In this document: piece after piece, positions 34,046 to 46,198 of the stretch
Numbering within the stretch: the first letter of the stretch is position 1
How the letters are laid out: each line of letters opens with the position of its first letter
Assembly: GCF_000499845.2 (NCBI RefSeq)
Contig: NC_023756.2
Span: 34,122,763 to 34,186,762, forward strand
Source: Phaseolus vulgaris
Lineage: Eukaryota > Streptophyta > Magnoliopsida > Fabales > Fabaceae
Reading direction: 5' to 3'
DNA: 64,000 bases
Program-made: the position numbers and the translations under genes
Notes under the pieces: model-generated
What the model was told of the DNA's origin: nothing
What the model saw: the letters and a program-made list of their open reading frames with translations, nothing else
Database searches by the model: none

Positions 34046-34429
34046 TTACATTTGACCTTCTTGTGCTTCCAAATTTGGTGCGTTGCTCCTTGTCCCACCA
34101 ATGAGGTCAATAATATGCTTGCAGTTGTTGAAGCAGAACGAAGCCACTAGTAAAAGAAGCACGTTGGTGACATACCACCATGCAAACTCATCTACCAGAA
34201 TCCACATTAGTACTTCACATCCAACAATCCCAGACAAGTGGAATATGAAAATAGTGGTTGGCAAGCTCATTTCCACAGTAGATACAAGGACATGGCAACA
34301 TATAGCTGTAACAAAAATCATTTTACTGGGGCTTGCATGTTGGAAGGGATTGTTGTTTGAGCCTTCATACTTGATTCCAATGGATGTTAACAAAAGGGCC
34401 ATGAGAATAGTATAAGCTTTCTGCTTCAT
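34046..34429 (-). CDS. Small predicted membrane protein, unknown function
   Basis: 127 aa, start ATG at 34429. About four hydrophobic segments: residues roughly 5-20, 36-53, 57-79 and 83-101. The C-terminal tail is hydrophilic (GGTRSNAPNLEAQEGQM). Cysteines and tryptophans in the membrane part (CCHVL, FAWWYV) look like a real protein and not a random frame. A TATA box tatatatatata at 34505-34519 on the minus strand lies about 80 bases before the ATG, a normal plant spacing. I do not recognise the family; it could be a short legume-type membrane protein or a remnant of a larger transporter. No neighbour suggests a role. Confidence 0.6.
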   Translation of the reverse strand: MKQKAYTILMALLLTSIGIKYEGSNNNPFQHASPSKMIFVTAICCHVLVSTVEMSLPTTIFIFHLSGIVGCEVLMWILVDEFAWWYVTNVLLLLVASFCFNNCKHIIDLIGGTRSNAPNLEAQEGQM

Positions 34430-34504
34430 TGTGTTGATGCAAACACAAAGAGAAAAGAGCAGATAAATGCTGCTAGCTAAGTTATGTATGAATGTTTATG
34501 TGTC

Positions 34505-34519
34505 TATATATATATATAT
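34505..34519 (-). promoter_or_regulatory. TATA box of the small membrane-protein gene
   Basis: Alternating TA run of 15 bp upstream of the ATG at 34429. Confidence 0.5.
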
Positions 34520-34559
34520 TCTTCTTAGTGCAGTCCGTCCATCTAAGCTAGCAAGTATA

Positions 34560-35217
34560 GTGTAGAGTTAAATAAGTATAACTCCAAAATTTTGTATTAT
34601 AATGGGGTGGAAGAAGTTTCACCAATATGTCGTTATTATTACCAATGTAACCTTGATATATTCACATTGAGTGATGATATCTTAACGCTATATACACAGC
34701 CAAAGATTCACTTCACGTACTAAGAAATTAATATTTTAATTATATTTAATTTATTTTGTAATTTTAAATATTATTATAAGATTCTCAAGTATATGTATCA
34801 ACAAAATCTTTTTGGATGGTGGGTAAACAACACACTTCAAAAACTAATAAATAATATTTTAATTTTATTTATTTATTGTTTAATTTTAAATATTATAATA
34901 TTATTATTATGTGGTGTTAAGTGTATGTCTTTACGTAGTCGTCTCGAAGAAATCTTTTCCCACCTTTTTCATTCACATTCTCGAAGTGACGACGGATTTG
35001 GTAGGCTTCCCTTTATATCTTCGAAAATATTTTATTAACACACCCTCGGCTACTAACACAGAGTTGACACCGCTTGCGTGGAAATAATTGATGATACGAC
35101 AATGGGGTTTATGGTAATTGTCCTGGTAGTGATGTGGCAATAAGTGTAATGCAATGCAGATGTGTTAAGACAACAGGTGTAATAGTGATTCGAACGTACC
35201 GAATATGACAACATCGT
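34560..35217. other. Intergenic DNA
   Basis: AT-rich. No gene recognised. It ends where CACTACCAACCGATGTAA begins at 35218, a possible DNA-transposon terminus. Confidence 0.4.
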
Positions 35218-35432
35218 CACTACCAACCGATGTAAGTGAACGTATTTGTTTTGCCCTTGCCATGTGCATAGTGTTTCTTTTGGTTATGAAGTGATGGAAC
35301 TATTAAACGTCTTCGTTGTGCCATCGTCGCTGCCTGATTGTTCCTTTCGTTTGTGAAGCTCTTAAACTGATGGAACTAGTAAACGTCTTCGTTGTGCCAT
35401 CGTCACTCCTTGGTTGTTCCTTTCGATAGTAT

Positions 35433-35752
35433 TGGAATATTACATCGGTTTGTAGAAGAAATCGATGTAATGTAATGCATGTTTTTCAAATTCGAAGGCG
35501 TTGGAATATTACATCGGTTTGTAGAAGAAACCGATGTAATGTATTTTAAACTGAGGGCAGTTTAGTTGTGTTGTTATATTACATCAGTTTGTATGGGAAA
35601 CCGGTGTAATGTAATGCATGTTTTTATAATTCGAAGGCGTTGGAATATTACATCGGTTTGTAGAAGAAATCGATGTAATGTATTTGAAACTGAGGGCAGT
35701 TTAGTTGTGTTGTTATATTACATCAGTTTGTAAGGGAAACTGGTGTGAAAAT
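35433..35752. repeat. Tandem hairpin array (ATTACATCGGTT modules)
   Basis: Five hairpin modules starting near 35439, 35508, 35578, 35647 and 35716. Each has ATTACATCGGTTT or a variant, about 10 bp of loop, then AAACCGATGTAAT or a variant. Two modules together form a 138-bp unit repeated at about 35502-35639 and 35640-35777. Spacers repeat too (aattcgaaggcgttgg, ctgagggcagtttagttg). Subterminal repeats of this kind are typical of large DNA transposons. Confidence 0.85.
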
Positions 35753-36014
35753 TCATTTATATGAGGGTAGAATGGTAACTTTAGGGTTTGAGCGTGGGTT
35801 TTGGTTTTTACTTTGTTGTTGAAGCGGGAGAATTTGGAGGCAAAGGGTTTACTGAGAGCATTGTCGTCGGAGGTGCGAGGGACAAAGAACAACCATAGCG
35901 CCGGAGGGAGGGACAAAGAACCGCAAAAGTTGTAATCAAAGCACAAAAGAAACATTCATAGTGTCGTTGTCTTGGCGGAGGGAGGGAGAAATAACCGTAA
36001 TGTTGTTGGAGGGA

Positions 36015-36992
36015 TGATGTGAATGCAATAACAAGAATACATGATTCTTTGACATTCTTAGGAGCAACTTGAGTTGGTCATGAAATGGCACTTTACTTTC
36101 AAGAACTCACCAAGACTTTGCACCAAACCAAAGCTCATATGGAAGTCCATATATTGTCAAATGGAATCAAACAACAAGAATGGAAGAACAACAAATGGAA
36201 ACCGAACAGAAATTGAAAAGAATACTACTGCACCGAACAGAATTGGAAAACTAAGCTAGGAACACAAATTTAATCGGTGAAAATGAAAGGAAACACTAAG
36301 CATTAAGAAACTACCGAATGAAAATGAAAAGGAATGAAAGAAAGAACACTTATGGAGTGAAGCTTGTTGGATTTGAGACTTGGAAAATGTAGTCACGCCA
36401 CTTGGAGCCTTGTTCCAAGATAAGTGAATGGTTGCCGCCACTTGAAGCTCACCATTGGCACACAAGATAAGGCAAAGGAAGAAGAAGACAACAAGACTCA
36501 CAATTTCTCTCTAAATTTGAGTATAGTCTCTCTACTTCTAAATTCCAAATCTGAATTTTACAAAGGCAAGCACCTTATTTATAGCCTAAGAGGTGCTGAA
36601 AAATAGGTGGGAAAATTCAAATCAAACTCATTTGAAATTCCCACCAAAAAACAAGTCACATGGAAGGTGTGACCTTTTTCTACTATGACACCTCCTAAAA
36701 ACTACACCTACACCCCCTACTAAGTCACATGGACAATGTGACTCTCTCTAATACATTCACACCTATTTATTTAATATCCACACCTCCTACAAGAGTCATT
36801 CAAATGATGCTCTTTTATTTAATGTTTGGCCTTGCCCCTCATGGTTTGGACTTGGGCCTCTTGGGCTTGGGCCTTCTTGGGCTTGGGCTTTGGGCTTGGG
36901 CCTTATCTTTTGCAAAGACTAATAAGAAGAACTTTAAATGCTTTGGTCCTTGTCCATTTCTTCTATTGATAACATCTTTTTGATTTTCATCA
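36015..36992 (-). mobile_element. Solo LTR with aggga target duplication
   Basis: 978 bp, TGATGTGAATGC...GATTTTCATCA, with terminal inverted repeat TGATG/CATCA, flanked by aggga at 36010-36014 and 36993-36997. A TATA-like ctataaataagg on the minus strand near 36580 gives the orientation. The right part has a simple cttggg/ggcttg repeat (36840-36905). Probably a gypsy LTR; family not determined. Confidence 0.88.
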
Positions 36993-37009
36993 AGGGAGGG
37001 TCAAACAAC

Positions 37010-37973
37010 CCTAGAAGGTTCCTTTTTTTTCTACGGTGTTCCACATGAGGTAAACGTAAATGTCTTTCCTTGTTGACGAAGTAATGAAGTGTTTTTTTTT
37101 TTACAATGTATGGTTTTTTGAACTTGGGTGTCCACTTTTCATTTTTCAATGCATGGGCTGGCCTTTTGTTGTGTTTATATGTGCATTGTGTGCCTGTGTG
37201 TTCATGAATGATGGGATTGTGGGTTGGATTACCTAAACCATATTGCACCCCCTTAGTTTTGGAATAGGTAATGAGTTTTTGAACTTGGGTGACCAGTTTT
37301 CATTTTGAGTGCATGGGCTGCCCTTCGGTAGGGCCCTGGCCTTGTGCTCTGTTGTATTGTGCATTTTGTTTGTATGTGTTCATGAATGATTGGATTGTAG
37401 GTTGGATTACCCTGAACCAAATTGCACCCCCTTTAGTATTGTGAATTGATAACCAATTTTTTGAACTTGGGTGAGCGATTTTAATTTTAAGTGCATGGCC
37501 TTTTTTTTCAACGGTGTTCCACATGAGGTAAACGTAAATGTCTTTCCTTGTTGACGAAGTAATGAAGTGTTTTTTTTTACAATGTATGGTTTTTGGAACT
37601 TGGGTGTCCACTTTTCATTTTTCAATGCATGGGCTGGCCTTTTGTTGTGTTTATATGTGCATTGTGTGCCTGTGTGTTCATGAATGATGGGATTGTGGGT
37701 TGGATTACCTAAACCAGATTGCACCCTTTAGTTTTGGAATAGGTAATGAGTTTTTGAACTTGGGTGACCAGTTTTCATTTTGAGTGCATGGGCTGCCCTT
37801 CGGTAGGGCCCTGGCCTTGTGCTCTGTTGTATTGTGCATTGTGTTCGTATGTGTTCATGAATGATTGGATTGTAGGTTGGATTACCCTGAACCAAATTGC
37901 ACCCCCTTTAGTATTGTGAATTGATAACCAATTTTTTGAACTTGGGTGAGCGATTTTAATTTTGAGTGCATGG
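37010..37973. repeat. Satellite array, left part, with about 475-bp higher-order unit
   Basis: The landmark gaacttgggtg lies at 37120, 37281, 37463, 37596, 37756 and 37938. Spacings 161, 182, 133, 160 and 182 repeat with a period of 475-476 bp, so the left part is two copies of a higher-order unit. Each unit holds tgcatgggctg, gttcatgaatgat and gggttggattacc. It is interrupted by the LARD at 37979 and resumes at 43010. Confidence 0.9.
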
Positions 37974-37978
37974 GCTGG

Positions 37979-39075
37979 TGTTGACTTTTTTACGGCAAGT
38001 GCACCGTGTTTGTCAGAAGTAATAATTGTCCCTAAGGACGGATATCGATCCCACAAGGAACAATGAATTATCGAGTACAATAATCACTAAATATAAAAAC
38101 AGAACAATTAAAAGAGTTTTGAATTAATTGTGTTGACACTAATCAATAAGAAAACAGACAAAGAATTAGTTGTTTCAATTAGAAAAATAAGGATTAGTTT
38201 CATCTCTCTCACTCTCAAGTATTTTGATTAGCATGTCAATATTAAGTTCTTTGATTGAAATTGATGCCCGTATAAAAATCATTTATATCGATTCCTCGCA
38301 CATAAAATCCTTAAGAATGTCCCCTAACTATCGATCCCTCGCATAATTATAAGAACAACTTAGAACGAAGCTCAGACGTTTAATAGCAATTAACATTTCA
38401 AGTCTATTCCTAGCACTCAAATATGTTAAGTATTGTTGTTTAGGTCCAAACCCTAAAAATACCTCCCGGTCAGATTTAAGATTCTCAATTTGTCACAGAA
38501 AATTAAAAGTAAAACAACAATACCAATAATCAATCAAGAATTGAATATTAATATATAAGATATTACCTCAATACATAAGAGTTTGAACAGATTACTCCCA
38601 ATCCCAAAGGGTAGAATTAGCCACGCATACTTCTAGCACCTTCCATTCTCCCAATTGGGTTACAATTTACTCTATGGTGTTTTCCTCTCAATCTGGCACC
38701 TAGGGTTGAGCCTATAGCCCCCTATTTATCCTAGTTTTCTAGGGTTAGGTTGCTTCCTGTGTCACACTAATGGGCTAAATGATAAAACTAAAAAAAGGCC
38801 CAATCTTTCTTTGTATCTTTTTCCATTCTGGGACCTTCCGTCTTTATCTTTTTAGCTCAAATTATTCTCCTTTATTCCAAATCTTCAATTTTCCCTAGAA
38901 ATCTGCAATTAACACCAAATTTGGGAATAAAATTCTTTTATTCAAATAAATCTCATAAAAATGTAAAAAGGTATAAATTCATAAATTAGGGATTATTTTA
39001 TATGTAAATTAGCAATAAATCCTCATAAGTGCCTATATTTTAATATGAAATATTACTGAAATTAGACACTTATCA
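37979..39075 (-). mobile_element. LARD 3' LTR
   Basis: 1097 bp (plus view TGTTGACTTTTTTACGGC...GACACTTATCA). Nearly identical to 41935-43004. On the minus strand it follows the purine tract agttggggagag. Preceded by gctgg (37974-37978). Confidence 0.95.
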
Positions 39076-41908
39076 CTCTCCCCAACTTAGAATCTTGCTT
39101 GTCCTCAAGGAAAGTAAATGAATATATTTGAATTTAAATATCAAACAGCTTAATTCACTAAACAACAAATCAAATTGGAAACTTATAATGCTTCCAAATT
39201 CAAATATAGAAAAATATAGACACAATCAACTTCCAGGATCAAATCAAAACAAACAAATGACAATTCATCAAGGAATATCTTCTCATATGCCTCACAGGTA
39301 AGTGTTTCTCTCTATTTTCACTGAATCATAACAAATCACGGTTGTTTTGCATTTCATCTTCAAATCACAAACATATTAAAAACATGAATCTTGAGGTCTT
39401 TTTCAGGGTTGTAATGAGGCTGGGCTTCCAAAAAATATTGGTTTTTCTTAGATAACAAAATGAACATCTTAAAGAAGAAGAACATACCTACAATTCAATT
39501 ATAGAGAACATATATGTTATCTAATCACCATTTTCTTTCTGACTTTTCATGATTTTCATGATGATTTTTTTTTCTTTTCTATTTTTTTTTTCAATAATAG
39601 GAAAGATTATTCCTATTTTCAACTTTTTGAGCTTTCACAATCAGAACCAACCATTCTCCTTTCTATATGTATTGCATTTATGTTCTCCTTCCTTAAACAT
39701 GCTAAAGGGTAGGAAAATATATCATTAAAGGTTAAGGTGCAATATTAACAAAAATTTCTTGGCCCAAAGGGATATAAAAAAAATGGAATTCTAATATAAA
39801 GGTTGGCTTTTTGGCCCTGGCTCCTAATTAACACAAACAAATGCCTCAATCATCTTCATGCTCTTTTATGATGCAACAAAAATAAAAATTAAGCAACCAC
39901 AACTGTCAATTCATCAGTAAAATTCTCAAAACTGTTTAAGGTTCACACACTCACTTGGTTTAATTGGTCTAATTCCTTTTTGTCTTGTCATTATCTGTCC
40001 TAATCAATCACCCTGTTAAATTTTCATGTATCATAATTTTAACTACATTTGAATAGGGATTCAATCATATTTTCTTTTCTAACTTGTGTCTAATTCATCT
40101 GACTATTTAATATTTAAACACAAATTCTTTTTTCCACAATTCAAAATTAATATTCTAGTTCTTTTTTATTTGAAAAATAAAAATAAAAATAAACTAGAAA
40201 ACAAACAAATAAAAACTGAAGTTTATTCAAGAAAGATAATTCAAGACTTAAAACTAACAAACTAACAAAACATGACATTTATTCAAAATAAGCAATATAA
40301 ACAAACTAAACAAATAAGCAAATAAACAAAAAACAAAATAACCGAAAAATAAAATAGATAAAATAAGACAAAATTCAAATAACTGAAAAGAAAAGAGAAT
40401 TAGAAAGATAAAACCATATTTTTGCTCAATCCTCTCTTCTTAAGAAGTCATCCAACTTTTTGTTAAAATCTTTATCTACAGTCTTTACTTCATTTGCTGG
40501 ATCTGTCCCCCTAAATAATAAAACCTATCCCCAGGTCAAAATACATAACATAGGTTGAGTTTCCCTTGAAATTCTCCATGGTTTACCAGTTGGGCTTATT
40601 TGATAGGAGTGATTGGCTAGACAAAATTTCTTAGCCACTTCATTATTAAAACCATATGTTATCTCTTAACTGGTGATAGGTACCGTCATCATCATCTCTC
40701 AGTCTTTTCTAACTTCTCTCCTTGCTTCTTTTTTCTTTATTTTTAACTTCAATCCTTCCGGGTTGTCTTCTCAATTGCTCAATCTATAAAAATTTGTTTT
40801 CTTAATATCATAAGACAACTCAAGCAAAGATTAGTATAACAAGTAAATAGTTTTTTTTTTTTAAAAAAAATGAAATAAAGAAAAACAGAAAATTTAAAAT
40901 AACAAAAGAAAGAGAAATATATTGTAAATGAAAAACAGAAGAAAAAAAAACAAAAAAACAAAAACAAAAACTTACTTAAATAAAAACTAAAAAATAAAAT
41001 AAAAAAATAAAACTATAATTTTTAACAAAGACTAAAATAAAATAAATAAAAAAAGAATAATATATAAAAACTAAAAATATAAAAAATAAAAAAATATTAA
41101 ATAACTAACTAACTAAGAAAACTAAAACAGAATATATAGATAGAAAAAAACTTGCGTAAAATAAAAACTAAGAATGAAATCAAAGAAAATAATAAAACTA
41201 AAAATAAAAATAAAAATAAAAATAAAAATAAAAATAAAAATAAAATAAATAACTATTAAGAAAAATAAATAAAATAAAAATGAAACAAAAATACAACAGA
41301 AACTAATAGTAATAAATAATAAATAAATAAAAACTACGAAACGTAAAAATAAAATATGATAAAACAAAATCCAAATCAAAATAAAATAAAAATAAGAATA
41401 AAAACAAAAATAAAATAAAATAATTACAGTAAAAAAAACTACGTAAACAATAAAAACAAAAAAGTAAAGAATAAAATATAATATAACAAAACAAAATCAA
41501 AATAAAATAAAATAATTACAGTAAAAAAACTACGTAAACAATATAAAAACAAAAAAGTAAAGAATAAAAAAAAATCAAAATAAAATAAATAAAGTAAACA
41601 AATAAAAAAAACTTAAAAGAAAAAATATTAACATAAAAATAACAGTTTTAAAAAAACAAACATATTCACATCTAAAAAAAACTTTTTTAGATATTCAAAA
41701 CTAGAAAAAAAAAAATCTTTACAAAAAAAATAAAAAAATATACAGATCTAGAAAAAAAATAAAAAAATTTCACATCTAAAAAGAAAAACAAAATCTTTAC
41801 AAAATATTCAAATCTAAAAAATAAAAAAATCTAAAAAAAATTATTCACATAAAAAAAAAGTTAGTATATTCACAATATTTAGGAAATTATACTCAATAAA
41901 TCAAACCT
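39076..41908 (-). other. LARD internal region, no coding sequence
   Basis: No ORF with protein-like composition. Long frames at 40779-41500 are phenylalanine/tyrosine runs from poly-A-rich DNA. The region from 40830 to 41880 is low-complexity A-rich. Confidence 0.85.
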
Positions 41909-41910
41909 GT

Positions 41911-41928
41911 TCCCCGGCAACGGCGCCA
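41911..41928 (-). promoter_or_regulatory. LARD primer binding site (tRNA-Asp type)
   Basis: On the minus strand TGGCGCCGTTGCCGGGGA, 18 bases matching the tRNA-Asp primer site known from plant Athila-group elements, six bases from the LTR. Confidence 0.92.
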
Positions 41929-41934
41929 AAAACT

Positions 41935-43004
41935 TGTTGATTTTTTTACGGCAAGTGCACCGTGTTTGTCAGAAGTAATAATTGTCCCTAAGGACGGATA
42001 TCGATCCCACAAGGAAGAATGAATTATCGAGTACAATAATCACTAAATATAAAACAGAACAATTAAAAGAGTTTTGAATTAATTGTGTTGGCACTAATCA
42101 ATAAGAAAACAGACAAAGAATTAGTTGTTTCAATTAGAAAAATAAGGATTAGTTTCATCTCTCTCACTCTCAAGTATTTTGATTAACATGTCAATATTAA
42201 GTTCTTTGATTGAAATGGATGCCCGTATAAAAATCATTTATATCGATTCCTCGCACATAAAATCCTTAAGAATGTCCCCTAACTATCGATCGCTCGCATA
42301 ATTATAAGAACAACTTAGAACGAAGCTCAGACGTTTAATAACAATTAACATTTCAAGTCTATTCCTAGCACTCAAATATGTTAAGTATTGTTGTTTAGGT
42401 CCAAACCCTAAAAATACCTCCCGGTCAGATTTAAGATTCTCAATTTGTCACGAAAAATTAAAAGTAAAACAACAATACCAATAATCAATCAAGAACTAAA
42501 TATTAATATATAAGATATCACCTCAATACATAAGAGTTTGAACAGATTAACCATACATACTTCTAGCACCTTCCATTCTCCCAATTGGGTTACAATTCAC
42601 TCTAAGGTGTTTTCCTCTCAATCTGGCACCTAGGGTTGAGCCTATAGCCCCTATTTATCCTAGTTTTCTAGGGTTAGGTTGCTTCCTGTGTCGCACTAAT
42701 GGGCTAAATGATAAAACTAAAAAAAGGCCCAATCTTTCTTTGTATCTTTTTCCATTCTGGGACCTTCCGTCTTTATCTTTTTAGCTCAAATTATTCTCTT
42801 TTATTCCAAATCTTCAATTTTCCCTAGAAATCTGCAATTAACACCAAATTTGGGAATAAAATGCTTTTATTCAAATAAATCTCATAAAAATGTAAAAAGG
42901 TATAAATTCATAAATTAGGGATTATTTTATATGTAAATTAGCAATAAATCCTCATAAGTGCCTATATTTTAATATGAAATATTACTGAAATTAGACACTT
43001 ATCA
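41935..43004 (-). mobile_element. LARD 5' LTR
   Basis: 1070 bp, plus view TGTTGATTTTTTTACGGC...GACACTTATCA, adjacent to the primer site and followed by gctgg (43005-43009). Confidence 0.95.
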
Positions 43005-43009
43005 GCTGG

Positions 43010-44585
43010 CCTTAGGTAGGGCCCTGTCCTTGTGCTGTGTTGTATTGTGGATTGTGGGTTGGATTACTCTAAAGCAGATTGCACCCCTTTAGTATTGTGA
43101 ATTGGTAACAAATTTTTTGAACTTGGGTGACCGATTTTCATTTTGAGTGCATGGGCTGACCTTAGGTAGGGCCTTGGCCTTGTGTTGTGTTATTTTATAT
43201 TGTGCATTGTGTGCGTGTGTGTTCATGAATGATAGAATTGTGGGTTGGATTACCCTGAACCATATTGCACCCCCTTAGTTTTGTGAATAGGTAACCAGTT
43301 TTTTAGACTTGGGTGACCGGTTTTCATTTTGAGTGCATGGGCTGTCCTTTAGTAGGCCCCTGACGTTGTGTTGTCTTTTATAGTGAATTGTGCATTGTGT
43401 ACGTGTGTGTTCATAAATGATGGGATTGTGGGTTGGATTATCCTGAACCAGATTGCACCCCTTTAGTTTTGTGAATAGGTAACCAGTTTTTTGAACTTCG
43501 GTAACCGGTTTTCATTTCGAGTGCATGGGCTACCCTTCGGTAGGGCCCTGACCTTGTGTTGTGTGGTATTGTGCATTGTGTGCGTGTGTGTTCATGAATG
43601 ATGGGATTGTGGGTTGGATAACCCTGAACCATATTGCACCCCTTAGTTTTGTGAATAGGTAACCTGTTTTTTTGAACTTGGGTGATCGGTTTTCATTTTG
43701 AGTGCATGGGCTGCCATTCTGTAGGACCTTGGCCTTCTGTTGTGTTGTATTGTGCATTATGTACATGTGTGTTCATGAATGATGGGATTGTGGGTTGGAT
43801 TACCCTAAACCAGATTGCACCTTCTTTGTTTTGTTAATAGGTAAACAGTTTTTTGAACTTGGGTGACCGGTTTTCATTTTGAGTGCATGGGCTGCCCTTC
43901 GATAGGGCCTTAACGTTGTACTGTGTTGTATTGTGCATTGTGTGCGTGTGTGTTCATGAATGATGGTATTATGGGTTGGATTACCCTAAACCAGATTGCA
44001 CCCCCTTAGTTTTGTGAATAGGTAATGACTTTTTTGAACTTGGGTGATCGGTTTTCATTTTGAGTGCATGGGCTGCCCTTCGGTAGGACCCCTGGCCTTG
44101 TGTTGTGTTGTATTGTGCATTGTGTGTGTTCATGAATGATGAGATTGTGGGTTGGATTACCCTAAACCAGATTGCACCCCTTTTAGTATTGTGAATAGGT
44201 AACCAATTTTTGAACTTGGGTGACCGATTTTCATTTTGAGTGCATGGGTTGGCCTTAGGTAGGGTCGTGGCCTTGTGCTGTGTTGTATTGTGCATTGTGT
44301 GTGTATGTGTTCATGAATGATTGGATTATGGGTTGGATTACCCTGAACCAAATTGCACCCCTTTAGTTTTGTGAATAGGTAACCAATTTTTTGAACTTGG
44401 GTGACTGATTTTCATTTTGAGTGCATGGGCTGCCCTTCGGTAGGTCCCTGGCGTTATGCTGTGTTGTATTGTGCTTGTGTACGTGTGTGTTCATGAATGA
44501 TGGGATTGTGGGATGGATTACCCTTAACCAGATTGCACCCCCCTTGTTTTGTGAATAGGTAACCAGTTTTTGAATTTGGGTGTTG
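43010..44585. repeat. Satellite array of about 181 bp, right part
   Basis: Landmarks (gaacttgggtg or variants) at 43119, 43306, 43493, 43674, 43855, 44036, 44212, 44393 and 44572: spacing 176-187, mostly 181. Units share gttttcattttgagtgcatg, ggctgcccttcggtagg, tgtgttcatgaatgatg and ggattaccctgaacc. Nine units, directly before the ORF at 44.8 kb. Confidence 0.92.
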
Positions 44586-46198
44586 TTTGGAACACCTTAA
44601 TGTTTTTTTTTTGGTTCTAGGTTGGACTTGAGAAGGACTTTAAGCGATGTCCACGAATTGGACCGTGAGGAGCAGATGTTAGTCAATATTTATTTCACTC
44701 TATTTAGTCCATTTCCTTACCCTTTTATTTTGGTTGTCTTAAATTGTTTTCGTTGTGGTTTTTGTATTTAGGTTGCAGTGCGATAATTTTGTAGAACAAA
44801 GTATTTAGGGGTTATCAATACCATGATAAGGGAGGAACACAAAAGTTGTATTGAAGCAACCCCTTTTGCGTGGTTGTTGTCGTTGTGAAAGACAGTGAAA
44901 ATGAGTAACACTTTGTTGCGAGAGCTATGTTTGAGATGGGTTGAGAGGAGGGGTGGTTTTTTGATTCAATATGTATTTGTTCCATTTACATTGTTAGATG
45001 TGTGTGTCAGTTTGGGTTTTAGGGTTGCTGGGCAGAACATTGAGTTGTGTAACGAAGATACTGATTGTCATACTAGAACCATATTTCGTAGTAGAAATGT
45101 TAGTGTTCGCATGATCTATGATGAACTAATGAAACGATTGAATGGTTCTAATGATTGTACGTTATACATTTTATTAGGTTTGTCAGAGTTTCTTTTCCCA
45201 AATCAAACGGGGACGGGGTTTTCAGGGTTGTTTAAGATAGTTGATAACATTTAATGTCTTCATCATTACGATTGGGGTCGTGTAGTTTATGACTATCTGG
45301 TTGTTAGTTTGTGTCGTGCTTCGACGTTGATTACCAACAAAGGACATTCAAATTATTTATGCATTGTTGGTTGTGTTTACTTGTTGCAGGTATAGTGACA
45401 ATATCATATTTTATATTAAGTAGAACCATTGTATTATAATGAATGTTTATGGTAATATATATTTTTCCGTTAATTTGAAATGATTTAGATGTGGCCATTT
45501 GAGCACATGTTATTTGCAAAGATGAAAGGCAAAAGCAGGAGTGGCACGTTCCCCCGTATTTTGTTTGGGAAGGATGTCAAATTCCTCACAGTACACTTGG
45601 TTCTGCTCTGAACCAAAATTTAGTGAGTTTATTATTCATTTTAAGCCTATATAATATGTTGCATTTTTTGTGATGATTTCTTTGAAGTCCTTATGATGTT
45701 CATGAACAAGTTATTGTTGAGGTCGCTTTGACAAAGGAAGACCTTCGTCAAGAAGTTGTGAAAGAGGCGTTGAAAGAACCCTCCACTTGAAAGAAGGTGA
45801 ACATGAAAAAAATGCGTGAAATAGCACAAATTCTAAAAGAAAACGAGGTCTTCAGTCGTGCACTTGATCATCAAGCGTCGGTCATTGGTACACTAGAGAA
45901 ATTTGTTAGACGTTTGGAAGAAGTGTTAGCGGAGAGACAAAAATGGCAACAAGGTGATGTACCTAATGTGTGCAATGAAAACCATATTGATGATGAGTGT
46001 GCAATCATTGAACCAATTTCAGTGGATTATTCGCATGTGAAGTTCGGTTACGAAGAACAAAAAAGCTTCAATGATATGGAAGGTTCATCGTTTGCGGTGA
46101 AGGAAAGAAGTAATATGTACACACGAAGGGAGAATGAACCTAGACAGCGGTTTAAAAGTCGTGCATTAAAAACACCTTGGACTACTTATTCGTTGTAA
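44586..46198 (+). pseudogene. Transposon-associated plant-mobile-domain/DUF1985-like gene
   Basis: Several exons. From about 44840: IEATPFAWLLSL, a stop, then NTLLRELCLRWVERRGGFLI and VPFTLLDVCVSLGFRVAGQN up to 45254. After an in-frame TAA the reading continues (YDWGRVVYDYLVVSLCRAS, LQ) to a possible donor near 45390. A further piece at 45487-45610 reads MWPFEHMLFAKMKG. The last exon, 45797-46198 or from about 45700, is coiled-coil (LEKFVRRLEEVLAERQKW) and ends FKSRALKTPWTTYSL. This arrangement is seen in plant transposon proteins related to DUF1985/plant mobile domain, often linked with Ulp1. Function in transposition unknown. Broken by at least two stops. Confidence 0.55.

Larger units (their letters stand above)
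37979..43004 (-). mobile_element. Non-coding LTR retrotransposon (LARD) inserted in the satellite
   Basis: Two LTRs of 1.1 kb around 2.86 kb of internal DNA with no coding sequence, flanked by gctgg on both sides (37974-37978 and 43005-43009). The internal DNA is AT-rich, and 40830-41880 is almost all A, AAAT and AAAAT runs (T-rich on the element's sense strand). The primer site is tRNA-Asp type. It must depend on proteins from another gypsy element, probably Athila-like. The LTRs differ by few substitutions and one indel of about 27 bp (near 38606), so insertion was fairly recent. Confidence 0.95.

Noticed and set aside
35433..35752. CRISPR-like array of hairpin repeats
   Set aside because: Repeats are degenerate, spacers repeat as well, and the DNA is plant nuclear; it fits transposon subterminal repeats.
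37300..38080. Minus-strand ORFs with repeated 'NAQYNRAQGQGPTEG' phrases
   Set aside because: Translations of the satellite unit; they stop or shift between units.
40779..41500. Phenylalanine/tyrosine-rich minus-strand ORFs
   Set aside because: Low-complexity A-rich LARD interior; not protein-like.
43438..44351. Overlapping minus-strand ORFs in the satellite
   Set aside because: Same satellite translations; unit length is not a multiple of three.
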